A stretch of DNA of 61,785 nucleotides from Fimenecus sp045593645. Lineage in GTDB: Bacteria; Bacillota; Clostridia; Oscillospirales; Acutalibacteraceae. The notes beneath the pieces were generated by a model. It did not search any database and had not been told where the DNA came from. It saw nothing but the letters and a program-made list of their open reading frames with translations. A program made the translations under genes and the position numbers. The stretch covers positions 1 through 61,785 of the forward strand of contig JAZNWZ010000034.1 of the NCBI GenBank assembly GCA_045593645.1, read 5' to 3'. Position 1 is the first letter of the stretch, and every line of letters begins with the position of its first letter. Shown in pieces: positions 31,373-39,106 of the stretch.

Positions 31373-32200
31373 TTATTCTTTGTTTTTGTTTATAATTTTT
31401 GTATTAACCTTATCAAGTACCGTTGCAGTTGTTACACCAAAAACAAAGCAAACAACATTAATGATGCAACTTATAATGGAAACAGTAAAACTTGAAAACG
31501 GAATAATCATAATTGTTGCTGCAAGTACAATACCGATAATAGCGTGGAATGATACAGAATAATGTTTATCAAATAGCATATTGATTGCTTTTGACAAAAG
31601 AATAATTGTGATTAATGCTCCAATTCCACCAGGAATCAAAATAGAAAAGTTCAACTCACCAATACCATCAACAAATGGTTGATAAAGTCCTAATGGCATT
31701 AAGAGTGTTGAAAAACTCATACCAGGTGCAATAAGACTTAATGCAAGACAGAAACCACAGAAAATATACCAAATGAAGTTAGGCTCTATTGCCACTTCAA
31801 GGAATTTAAGACTGATAAGCGTTGCAAAAATAACAAGAGCACCAATAATCATTGCAACATAAGATGATTTTGTTGAGCCTTTTTTTCTTGCTTCCTTAAA
31901 AAGTGAAGGCATCATACCTACAATAAGCCCTATGAAAACGCAAACCGATGGGTTAGGATATTTTTCAAGTAAAAAGCCAAGTAGCTTTGATATTCCCAAA
32001 AAGCCAACTATAAAACCTAAACCATAAGGAAAAAGCTTAGGGAAATGAGACTTAAGTCGTTTAAATGGGTCAGCTAAAAACTCCATTATTGTTTTGTAAA
32101 TGCCAAAAATTACACACAAAACACCACCAGATATACCCGGTAGCACTGCACCAAGTCCAACAAGTGAGCCTTGTAAAATTTTAAAAATGTATTGAAGCAT
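31373..32200 (-). CDS. DUF368 membrane protein (PopT-like undecaprenyl-phosphate translocase)
   Basis: A 275-residue polytopic membrane protein. LQGSLVGLGAVLPGISGGVLC at the start and CLALSLIAPGMSFSTLLMPLGLY in the second half are the duplicated PGxSGG/PGMS signatures of DUF368. Members (PopT) have been reported to recycle undecaprenyl phosphate across the membrane, returning the lipid carrier for cell-wall synthesis (established in other species). AAGGAGT precedes the ATG. It lies 11 bases after the RumA-like gene and 14 before GH35. Confidence 0.87.
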   Translation of the reverse strand: MLQYIFKILQGSLVGLGAVLPGISGGVLCVIFGIYKTIMEFLADPFKRLKSHFPKLFPYGLGFIVGFLGISKLLGFLLEKYPNPSVCVFIGLIVGMMPSLFKEARKKGSTKSSYVAMIIGALVIFATLISLKFLEVAIEPNFIWYIFCGFCLALSLIAPGMSFSTLLMPLGLYQPFVDGIGELNFSILIPGGIGALITIILLSKAINMLFDKHYSVSFHAIIGIVLAATIMIIPFSSFTVSIISCIINVVCFVFGVTTATVLDKVNTKIINKNKE

Positions 32201-32211
32201 ATTTGTACTCC

Positions 32212-33378
32212 TTAATTTTTAGAGTTGGTTTTTTTATCAATTAAGCAGACACACTCTACATGGTCTGTGTGTGGGAACATATCAACAGGTTGAATTTTTT
32301 TAACTTTATACCCATTTTTACAAAGGTACATTAAATCTCTTGCAAGAGTTTCAGGGTTGCAAGATACATATATGACTTTTTCAGGTGAAAGCTTAACAAG
32401 TGATGATAAAAACGGAATATCACTGCCTGCTCTTGCAGGGTCCATAATAACAGCATCAATTCTTTCGTTGTTATTAGCAAGGTCAACCATAAATTTACCT
32501 GCATCAGAAGCTACAAAGGTTACATTGCCAATATTATTAAGTTTTGCATTTTCTTTTGCATCTTTAACAGCATCTTTGTTGATTTCAACACCAATGACAC
32601 TTTTTACATTTTTGCTTGCAATAAGACCAATTGTACCTGTGCCACAATAGGCATCAATAATTCTCTCATTACCTTTGAAATTAGCATATTCAAGTGCTTT
32701 GTTGTAAAGAATTTCAGTTTGAATAGGGTTAATTTGATAAAAGGCTTTTGGCGAGATACGGAATTGGAGTCCGCAAAGCTCTTCTGTGATTTTGCCTTCA
32801 CCAAAAAGCACTTCACTTTTATCACCAAGCACCATACTTGTAAATCTATTGTTAACATTTTGCACAATTGTTGTGATTTCAGGATGCCTGCCGACAAGAG
32901 CATTCACAAAAGAACGCTTTGATGGAAATTGTGGTGTGCCAGTAACAAGCACAACCATAACTTCACCTGATTTAAAACCAGTTTTAACAAGCACGTGTCT
33001 TAAAAAGCCCTCTTTTGTATCTTCGTTATAAGGCTTAAGCTTAAAACTTTTCAAAAGTTTTTTAACTGTATTTGCAATTTCATCGGCTTTTGTATCAGTA
33101 AGCATACAACTTTCAATATCTATAATTTTATGAGTTGATGACTGATAAACGCCTGCAATGGTTTGTCCGTTTTTGCCACGCCCAAAAGCATATTGTGCCT
33201 TGTTGCGATAATTATATGGATTTTCCATACCAATAATTTCTTGCACATGGCAAAAATTACCTAAAAGGCGAATAACCTTAACTTGCTTATGGCGTAATTG
33301 CTCTTCATATGAAAGATTTAATAATTGACATCCACCACATTTTTTAGCATGGGGACAAATTTGTTTCGATTTGTTCAT
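32212..33378 (-). CDS. RumA/RlmD-family RNA (uracil-C5)-methyltransferase, short form
   Basis: A 388-residue paralogue of the gene at 22435. It lacks the N-terminal TRAM domain and starts almost at once with the Fe-S Cys set CPHAKKCGGC. The SAM site is IDAYCGTGTIGLIA, followed by VIMDPARAGSD and the catalytic YVSCNPETLARD. The two paralogues presumably modify different uridines in 23S rRNA or tRNA, but the target of neither can be read here. It starts 2 bases after the upstream 105-residue gene. Confidence 0.88.
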   Translation of the reverse strand: MNKSKQICPHAKKCGGCQLLNLSYEEQLRHKQVKVIRLLGNFCHVQEIIGMENPYNYRNKAQYAFGRGKNGQTIAGVYQSSTHKIIDIESCMLTDTKADEIANTVKKLLKSFKLKPYNEDTKEGFLRHVLVKTGFKSGEVMVVLVTGTPQFPSKRSFVNALVGRHPEITTIVQNVNNRFTSMVLGDKSEVLFGEGKITEELCGLQFRISPKAFYQINPIQTEILYNKALEYANFKGNERIIDAYCGTGTIGLIASKNVKSVIGVEINKDAVKDAKENAKLNNIGNVTFVASDAGKFMVDLANNNERIDAVIMDPARAGSDIPFLSSLVKLSPEKVIYVSCNPETLARDLMYLCKNGYKVKKIQPVDMFPHTDHVECVCLIDKKTNSKN

Positions 33379-33380
33379 AA

Positions 33381-33698
33381 TTAACCTATTTTCTTGCCAT
33401 TCTTAATTTCAAACTTCCCAAAGAAAGGCACTTTTATATAGCCTTCAAAAGTACTCTCACTTGTAAACTCAACAAATATATCAACGGTGATTTTACCCAT
33501 AAGTTCAACATCTGCCTTGCCACTTAAGGTGTTGCCGTTTTCTATAATGTTATAAACTGTAAAATTAGGAATAGTTTTTAATGAGTCAGTTTCAACAGAA
33601 AAAGCATATTCACCGTTATTATCTTTGATTTCTACAATAGCACTGCCACTAAGCATTGAGGTTTCAATATCGCCTGTCCATTTGCCCAAACCAATCAT
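33381..33698 (-). CDS. Hypothetical beta-rich protein, 105 residues
   Basis: A protein I do not recognise: about 105 residues with alternating hydrophobic/polar strands (GSAIVEIKDNNGEYAFSVE, then GKITVDIFVEF and GYIKVPFFGKFEIKNGKKIG) and no Cys, His cluster, signal peptide or membrane helix. The pattern suggests a small beta-barrel or sandwich, possibly lipocalin-like in shape (weak inference). AAGGAG precedes the ATG. It is the first gene of the minus-strand operon with the RumA-like, DUF368 and GH35 genes. Confidence 0.65.
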   Translation of the reverse strand: MIGLGKWTGDIETSMLSGSAIVEIKDNNGEYAFSVETDSLKTIPNFTVYNIIENGNTLSGKADVELMGKITVDIFVEFTSESTFEGYIKVPFFGKFEIKNGKKIG

Positions 33699-33800
33699 AT
33701 AAAACTCTCCTTAATACATATTTAATTAATTTTACCATTTTATCGATAAAAAGTAAATACACATAGGAATGCTTTTCCATATTCTTTTTTTCATAACTCG

Positions 33801-33829
33801 TTGACATTGATTAGTAAAAAGAGTAAAAT
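33801..33829 (+). promoter_or_regulatory. Sigma-A type promoter for the nucleotide-sugar dehydratase gene
   Basis: TTGACA (33801-33806) and TAAAAT (33824-33829) with a 17-base spacer, about 25 bases before the chosen start at 33854. Confidence 0.75.
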
Positions 33830-33853
33830 ATACTAAATATGCGAGGTGATGTT

Positions 33854-35728
33854 ATGAATAAATTGTTTGAAAAAATAAAAATCAATCAAATACTTTTATT
33901 CCTTGTAGATTTAATCGTAGTAAATGGTTCATATTTCTTGTCATTGTTTTTACATAATCAATTTGAGTTTAGAATGGAATATGCAAAGTTTTTGTTTGCA
34001 AGAGTTCCACTTATTACAGTTATTTATATTTCATTGTTTTTAGCAAGAAGACTTTATACAAATATGTGGAAATATATGGGCTTTTATGAGCTCGTAAGTG
34101 CAGTTCTTGCTGCAGGAACAGGTACGGCGATATTCTGGATTATTGAATATGCTGGTATGAAGATTTTTCATCCACCAATGTTTAACTGTATGCCTTTTAT
34201 TGTTTATATTGATGCATTTATGTTTATCTGTTTCTTCTCGGTTGGCATTAGAACAATGTATAAGGCATATAATGCTTTGGTATCTGCAAAAAAACGTAGA
34301 CGTGCAGTTAGTGATAAGAGAATTATGATTATCGGCGCAGGCGATATGGGTAACTCAATTCTCTTTGAAATGAACATTACTTCATATAAATTCGGCACAC
34401 CAGTTGTTATTGTTGACGACGATGATTTGAAAAAGCATATGAGTATTCGTGGTATTCCTGTTGCAGGTGGAATTGACGATATTCCTTCACTTGTTCAAAA
34501 ATATGATGTTAACGAAATTATTTATTGTATTCCATCAGCAAGTGCTGAGAGAAAACGTGAAATTCTTGAAATTGCAATGGGCACAGGCTGTGAGCTTAAA
34601 ATCGCACCAAACCTTGATGAGTTAAAGGGCGATGTTAACAACAAAACATATACAGATAAAATTCGTAAGGTCGATGTTTTGGACTTGCTTTCTCGTCCTG
34701 AAGTTAAGTTAGACCCTGATGTTTGTAAATATGTTACAGGTGAGACTGTACTTGTAACAGGTGGTGGTGGCTCAATTGGTAGTGAGCTTTGCAGACAAAT
34801 TGCAAGATATCAACCTGAAAAGATTGTAATTTTTGACATTTATGAAAATAATGCTTTCACACTTAAAAATCAGTTAGATAGACGTTACTGTGGTGCTCCA
34901 CAAATTGAAATTCGTATCGGCTCTGTTAGAGATTTAAACAGACTTAAAGAAATTTTTGAAGAGTTTAGACCATCTTCAGTTTTCCATGCAGCTGCACATA
35001 AGCATGTGCCACTTATGGAAGATAGTCCTTATGAAGCAGTTAAAAACAATATTCTTGGCACATACAATACTGCTTTTTGTGCAAATGAATATGGAGTTGA
35101 AAATTTTGTGCTTCTCTCAACTGACAAGGCAGTTAACCCAACAAATGTTATGGGTGCTACAAAGAGAGTTTGTGAGCTTGTTGTTCAACACTTTAGCAAG
35201 ATTACAAAGGGTACAAAATTTGCAGCAGTTCGTTTCGGTAATGTTTTAGGCTCAAACGGCAGTGTTATTCCAATTTTTAAAGAGCAACTTGAACAAGGTG
35301 GCCCACTTACAGTTACACACCCTGACATTACTCGTTATTTTATGACAATTCCTGAAGCAAGCCAGCTTGTTGTACAAGCAGGTGGTCTTGCAAAGGGTGG
35401 CGAAATTTTTGTTCTTGATATGGGTGAACCGGTTAAGATTGTGTCGTTAGCAGAAAATCTTATTAAGCTCTCAGGCTTTGAGCCATATAAGGATATTGAT
35501 ATTCAATTTACAGGTCTTCGTCCTGGTGAAAAACTTTATGAAGAGCTTTCAATGGAAGAAGAGCTTGATGGCAGAAAGAAAACAAGTAACGACAAGATTT
35601 TCGTAACTGCTCCACTTGAAATTGATGACGAACAACTTGAAAAAGATATTAAGGCAATTAGCAAGCTTAAGCCTGAAGAGGTCCGTACATATCTTAAACG
35701 ACTTGTTCCAAATTATAACGCAAAATAA
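33854..35728 (+). CDS. Membrane-bound nucleotide-sugar 4,6-dehydratase (CapD/PglF/EpsC type)
   Basis: A 624-residue protein. Four membrane helices (within about 1-130) are followed by a Rossmann-like domain (IMIIGAGDMGNSIL) and an SDR epimerase/dehydratase domain: VLVTGGGGSIGSELCRQIA, FHAAAHKHVPLMEDSP, LLSTDKAVNPTNVMGATKR and FGNVLGSNGSVIPIF. The catalytic triad area uses TDKA and MGATK in place of YxxxK, as in the PglF/CapD group. It likely makes UDP-4-keto-6-deoxy-GlcNAc for surface glycans. ATG 33839 is in frame, but GAGGTGAT sits 3 bases before ATG 33854, so the latter is used. It is monocistronic or leads ilvE. Confidence 0.88.
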   Translation: MNKLFEKIKINQILLFLVDLIVVNGSYFLSLFLHNQFEFRMEYAKFLFARVPLITVIYISLFLARRLYTNMWKYMGFYELVSAVLAAGTGTAIFWIIEYAGMKIFHPPMFNCMPFIVYIDAFMFICFFSVGIRTMYKAYNALVSAKKRRRAVSDKRIMIIGAGDMGNSILFEMNITSYKFGTPVVIVDDDDLKKHMSIRGIPVAGGIDDIPSLVQKYDVNEIIYCIPSASAERKREILEIAMGTGCELKIAPNLDELKGDVNNKTYTDKIRKVDVLDLLSRPEVKLDPDVCKYVTGETVLVTGGGGSIGSELCRQIARYQPEKIVIFDIYENNAFTLKNQLDRRYCGAPQIEIRIGSVRDLNRLKEIFEEFRPSSVFHAAAHKHVPLMEDSPYEAVKNNILGTYNTAFCANEYGVENFVLLSTDKAVNPTNVMGATKRVCELVVQHFSKITKGTKFAAVRFGNVLGSNGSVIPIFKEQLEQGGPLTVTHPDITRYFMTIPEASQLVVQAGGLAKGGEIFVLDMGEPVKIVSLAENLIKLSGFEPYKDIDIQFTGLRPGEKLYEELSMEEELDGRKKTSNDKIFVTAPLEIDDEQLEKDIKAISKLKPEEVRTYLKRLVPNYNAK

Positions 35729-35752
35729 TTCTTAGCACAGGAGATATTCAAA

Positions 35753-36817
35753 ATGGAAATCAGAATTGAAAAAACAACAACACCAAAGGCAAAACCAGAT
35801 TGGAAAAATCTTGGTTTCGGTCATATTTTTACAGACCATATGTTTATTATGGATTATGATGAAGGACAAGGCTGGCACGATGCAAGAGTTGTACCATATC
35901 AACCATTAATGCTTGACCCATCTGCACTTGTTTTCCATTATGCACAGGAATGTTTTGAAGGGCTTAAAGCATATCGCCTTGCAGACGGTAGTGTTCAACT
36001 CTTCCGTCCTGACAAGAATGCTGAAAGAATGCAGTCAACTCACGACCGTCTTTGTATTCCACAAATTTCTGTTGCAGACTTTGTTGAAGCAGTTAAAACA
36101 CTTGTTTCAGTTGACAAAGACTGGGTACCAGCAGAGCCAGATACAAGCCTTTATATTAGACCATTCACAATTGCAACAGAGCCTGTTTTAGGTGTTAAAG
36201 CATCTGCTAAATATCAATTCATCGTTATTTGCTCGCCATCAGGCGCTTATTATGCAGAAGGTCTTAACCCGGTTAAGATTTATGTTGAAGAAGAATATGT
36301 TCGTGCTTGTCCTGGTGGTACAGGTGCTATCAAATGTGGTGGTAACTATGCAGCATCAATCGCAGCAGGTGAGAAGGCGCATAAGCTTGGTTATTCACAA
36401 GTATTGTGGCTTGATGGTGTTGAAAGAAAATATGTTGAAGAAGTTGGCGCTATGAATATTATGTTCAAGCTTGACGGTGAAATTTATACAGCAGCAACTT
36501 CAGGTACAGTTCTTCCAGGTATCACAAGAATGAGTTGTATTGAGCTTCTTAAAAATTGGGGCTATAAAGTAAACGAAGGCAAGCTTGCAATTGAAACAAT
36601 TATGAACGCAGGTAAAAACGGAACTCTTGAAGAAGTGTTCGGTACAGGTACTGCAGCAGTTATCTCACCTGTTGGCTCACTTCGTTATAAAGAAGATGTT
36701 GTTGAAATCAACAACTTTGAAATCGGCACACTTACACAAAAACTTTATGACACTCTTACAGGTATTCAATACGGCAAGGTTGAAGATACATTTGGTTGGA
36801 CAGTAAAGGTTGACTAA
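35753..36817 (+). CDS. ilvE: Branched-chain amino acid aminotransferase
   Basis: A 354-residue class IV PLP enzyme of the long (eukaryote-like) BCAT group that interconverts Val/Leu/Ile and their 2-keto acids. It shows FHYAQECFEGLKAYR, the PLP lysine in GAIKCGGNYAASIAAG, and VLWLDGVERKYVEEVGAMNI. The C-terminal TSGTVLPGITR is the phosphate-binding loop. CACAGGAG precedes the ATG. A bidirectional terminator follows. No T-box or leader peptide is visible, so regulation is not evident. Confidence 0.95.
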   Translation: MEIRIEKTTTPKAKPDWKNLGFGHIFTDHMFIMDYDEGQGWHDARVVPYQPLMLDPSALVFHYAQECFEGLKAYRLADGSVQLFRPDKNAERMQSTHDRLCIPQISVADFVEAVKTLVSVDKDWVPAEPDTSLYIRPFTIATEPVLGVKASAKYQFIVICSPSGAYYAEGLNPVKIYVEEEYVRACPGGTGAIKCGGNYAASIAAGEKAHKLGYSQVLWLDGVERKYVEEVGAMNIMFKLDGEIYTAATSGTVLPGITRMSCIELLKNWGYKVNEGKLAIETIMNAGKNGTLEEVFGTGTAAVISPVGSLRYKEDVVEINNFEIGTLTQKLYDTLTGIQYGKVEDTFGWTVKVD

Positions 36818-36830
36818 TATTAAATAAAAA

Positions 36831-36861
36831 AGCCAAGTCAAATGACTTGGCTTTTGTTTTT
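36831..36861. terminator. Bidirectional terminator between ilvE and tRNA-Thr
   Basis: AGCCAAGTC-AAAT-GACTTGGCT with a following TTTTGTTTTT on the plus strand and an A-run on the other side (T-run on the minus strand). It serves ilvE and the convergent tRNA gene. Confidence 0.85.
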
Positions 36862-36936
36862 GGAGCTTGCGACGTGGCTCGAACACGCGACCTGCTCATT
36901 ACGAATGAGCTGCACTACCAACTGTGCTACACAAGC
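36861..36936 (-). tRNA. tRNA-Thr (anticodon CGT)
   Basis: Read on the minus strand, the cloverleaf folds cleanly. The acceptor GCTTGTG pairs with CGCAAGC. The D arm is GCAC-AGTTGGTA-GTGC. The anticodon stem GCTCA/TGAGC holds the loop TTCGTAA with anticodon CGT (reads ACG). The T arm is GCGTG-TTCGAGC-CACGT. The discriminator is T, followed by encoded CCA. It is 76 bases with CCA. A near-consensus promoter lies 16-44 bases upstream. Confidence 0.95.
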
Positions 36937-36951
36937 ATAATTTGTAAAATG

Positions 36952-36980
36952 ATTATAGAATAATTAAAAAACTTTTTCAA
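36952..36980 (-). promoter_or_regulatory. Promoter of the tRNA-Thr gene
   Basis: On the minus strand, TTGAAA and TATAAT are separated by 17 bases, ending 15 bases before the tRNA 5' end. Confidence 0.75.
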
Positions 36981-37047
36981 GTATTTTTAATGCAATTTGG
37001 TTTAATATATGGTACAATACATTTATAGTCCGAAAGGGGCGAGATAA

Positions 37048-37773
37048 ATGACAAAGGTTGCAGTTGTAACAGGTGGGGCAAAAGGAATAGGCTCTGCTAT
37101 TGTGAAAAGATTTATAAAAGATGGATATAAGGTCGTTTTCACTTATAATTACTCAGAAGATAAGGCAAAAGCACTTGTTGGTAAGTTGGGTGAGAATTGC
37201 AAGGCATACAAGCTTGATATTACTAATAGTAGTTCAGTAAATGCCGTTTTTGCAGATATTGAAAAAACCGTTGGTGAGATTTCTGTGCTTGTCAACAATG
37301 CAGGTATTGCTGAGCAAGCATTGTTTACAGATATAACTGATGAAATGTGGCACAATATGGTTGAAACAAATCTTTCAGGTGCATTTTATTGCTCTCGTGC
37401 AGTGCTTAAATATATGATTAACAGAAAAAGTGGCAAAATTATCAATGTTTCATCAATTTGGGGTGAAACGGGTGGCTCTTGTGAGGTTCACTATTCTGCA
37501 TCAAAGGCAGGACTTATCGGTATGACAAAGGCACTTGCTAAAGAGGTTGGACTTTCAGGAATAACAGTTAATTGTGTGTCCCCAGGAGTGATTTTAACTG
37601 ATATGACAAGCCATTTTGATGAAGATACAATGAATGAGCTTAAAAATGAAACACCACTTAATAAAATAGGCACACCTGAAGATGTTGCAGGAGCAGTTGC
37701 TTTCTTGGCGTCAAGTGATGCAGATTTTATCACAGGACAAGATTTAGCCGTAAACGGTGGAATGGATATATAG
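37048..37773 (+). CDS. SDR-family reductase, EF-P 5-aminopentanone reductase (YmfI)-like
   Basis: A 241-residue short-chain dehydrogenase: VVTGGAKGIGSAIV (NADPH-binding), VLVNNAGIA, catalytic Ser/Tyr/Lys in NVSSIWGE and YSASKAG, and FITGQDLAVNGGMDI at the end as in FabG. The SSIWGETGGSCEVHYSASK segment is closest to YmfI-type proteins, which in Firmicutes reduce the 5-aminopentanone on EF-P (from memory); a FabG-like 3-oxoacyl-ACP reductase is the alternative. GAAAGGGGCG precedes the ATG. The next gene begins 16 bases after. Confidence 0.8.
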   Translation: MTKVAVVTGGAKGIGSAIVKRFIKDGYKVVFTYNYSEDKAKALVGKLGENCKAYKLDITNSSSVNAVFADIEKTVGEISVLVNNAGIAEQALFTDITDEMWHNMVETNLSGAFYCSRAVLKYMINRKSGKIINVSSIWGETGGSCEVHYSASKAGLIGMTKALAKEVGLSGITVNCVSPGVILTDMTSHFDEDTMNELKNETPLNKIGTPEDVAGAVAFLASSDADFITGQDLAVNGGMDI

Positions 37774-37789
37774 TTTGGGGGAAAAGAGC

Positions 37790-39022
37790 ATGGCAGAAAT
37801 CATGAATATAAACGAGATTAGCAATAATATAGCACCGCTTTTGAAGAGAGTGTATATGTTCCTTGAAGACGGGGACTGGAAAACTGCAAAGGCATATTGC
37901 GAAAAAGTGCTTGATATTGACCCAGAAAATGTAGATGCATATATTGGCAAACTTATGGCAGAGACAAAATCTCGCAGAAAAGAAGGTTTGAAAGATAGCA
38001 AAAAACTTCTTGAAAAAAGCAATAACTATGCTAAAATTTTAAGCTTTGCTGACGAAAAGACAGTGAAAGAGTTTGAAGAATATAACGAGTCTACAAGAAA
38101 GAGAAAAAAGAAAAAGAAAACTATAGTTTCAGCGTTGCTTGCTTTTGTGGCTTTGCTTGTTGCATTTTCAATTGTATTTGTTACAGTTATTATTCCAAAA
38201 GTAAAATTTAAAGATATCGTTGCAATTTCAGCAGGTGGAGCACATACGGTAGCTATAAAAGCCGATGGCAAGGTTGTTGCTACTTTGTATAAAAGAGGTG
38301 TTGGTATTGCTAATTATGGCCAAACTCACGTAAGCAGTTGGACAGATATCATTTCGATTTCAGCTAGTGATGACCATACAGTCGGTTTAAAATCAGATGG
38401 CACAGTGGTTGTTGTTGGAGATGTAAAGGCAAGCAAAACCAATGTGAACAGTTGGACGGATATCATTGCGATTTCGGCTAGCTTTACTCATACAGTAGGT
38501 TTGAAATCAAATGGCACAGTTGTTGTTGCTGGAAATGGTAATGATATTAAGAATGAGGTGGCAAAATGGACAGACATTGTTGCGGTTTCAGCAGGTAATT
38601 GGTATATAGTCGGCTTAAAATCAGATGGCACAGTTGTTGTTGCTGGAAGTAATGACGATATTAAGAATGCGACTACAAAATGGACGGACATTGTTGCGGT
38701 TTCAGCAGGTAATTGGTACATAGTCGGTTTAAAATCAGATGGCACAGTTGTTGTTGCTGGAAGTGATGACGATATTAAGAATGCGACGACAAAATGGACG
38801 GACATTGTTGCAATTTCAGCAGGAAATTACCATACTGTCGGTTTGAAATCGGATGGCACGGTTGTTGCTGTTGGTGATAATGCAGATGGACAATGCAATG
38901 TGGGTGAATGGACAGATATAGTAGCAATTTCAGCAGGAATTTATCATACTGTCGGTTTGAAATCGGATGGCATGGTTGTTGCTGCTGGTGATAATGAACA
39001 TGGTCAGTGTGAAGTGAATTGA
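37790..39022 (+). CDS. Membrane protein with TPR-like N-terminus and extracellular RCC1-like repeats
   Basis: A 410-residue three-part protein that I do not recognise as a whole. Residues ~28-58 (GDWKTAKAYCEKVLDIDPEN) look like one TPR unit. A Lys/Arg-rich stretch (103-110) and a membrane helix (111-135) follow; by the positive-inside rule the N-terminus is cytoplasmic. Residues ~141-410 are about seven RCC1-like blades, each with W-x-D-I-x-x-(I/V)-S-A, H/Y-T/I-V-G-L-K-S-(D/N)-G-T-V-V. Two blades are almost identical at DNA level. GGGG precedes the ATG at 37790; an in-frame ATG at 37757 lies within the previous gene. A terminator follows. Confidence 0.75.
   Translation: MAEIMNINEISNNIAPLLKRVYMFLEDGDWKTAKAYCEKVLDIDPENVDAYIGKLMAETKSRRKEGLKDSKKLLEKSNNYAKILSFADEKTVKEFEEYNESTRKRKKKKKTIVSALLAFVALLVAFSIVFVTVIIPKVKFKDIVAISAGGAHTVAIKADGKVVATLYKRGVGIANYGQTHVSSWTDIISISASDDHTVGLKSDGTVVVVGDVKASKTNVNSWTDIIAISASFTHTVGLKSNGTVVVAGNGNDIKNEVAKWTDIVAVSAGNWYIVGLKSDGTVVVAGSNDDIKNATTKWTDIVAVSAGNWYIVGLKSDGTVVVAGSDDDIKNATTKWTDIVAISAGNYHTVGLKSDGTVVAVGDNADGQCNVGEWTDIVAISAGIYHTVGLKSDGMVVAAGDNEHGQCEVN
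38564..38811 (+). repeat. 114-bp near-identical tandem units inside the RCC1-like gene
   Basis: The units starting at 38564, 38678 and 38792 repeat with a period of 114 bases (38 codons). The first two full units differ at only a few positions, while flanking blades are much more diverged. This is a recent in-frame duplication of one beta-propeller blade. Confidence 0.8.
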
Positions 39023-39057
39023 ATGCTATAAAGATATAAAAGTGTTAAGCGAATAAT

Positions 39058-39094
39058 AAAAAACCGAGAGTGAAAACTCTCGGTTTTGCTTTTT
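39058..39094. terminator. Bidirectional terminator between convergent genes
   Basis: AACCGAGAGT-GAAA-ACTCTCGGTT, flanked by an A-run on the left and TTGCTTTTT on the right, so it ends both the RCC1-like gene (+) and the serine hydrolase gene (-). Confidence 0.88.
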
Positions 39095-39106
39095 CGTTAT
39101 CTCTTT

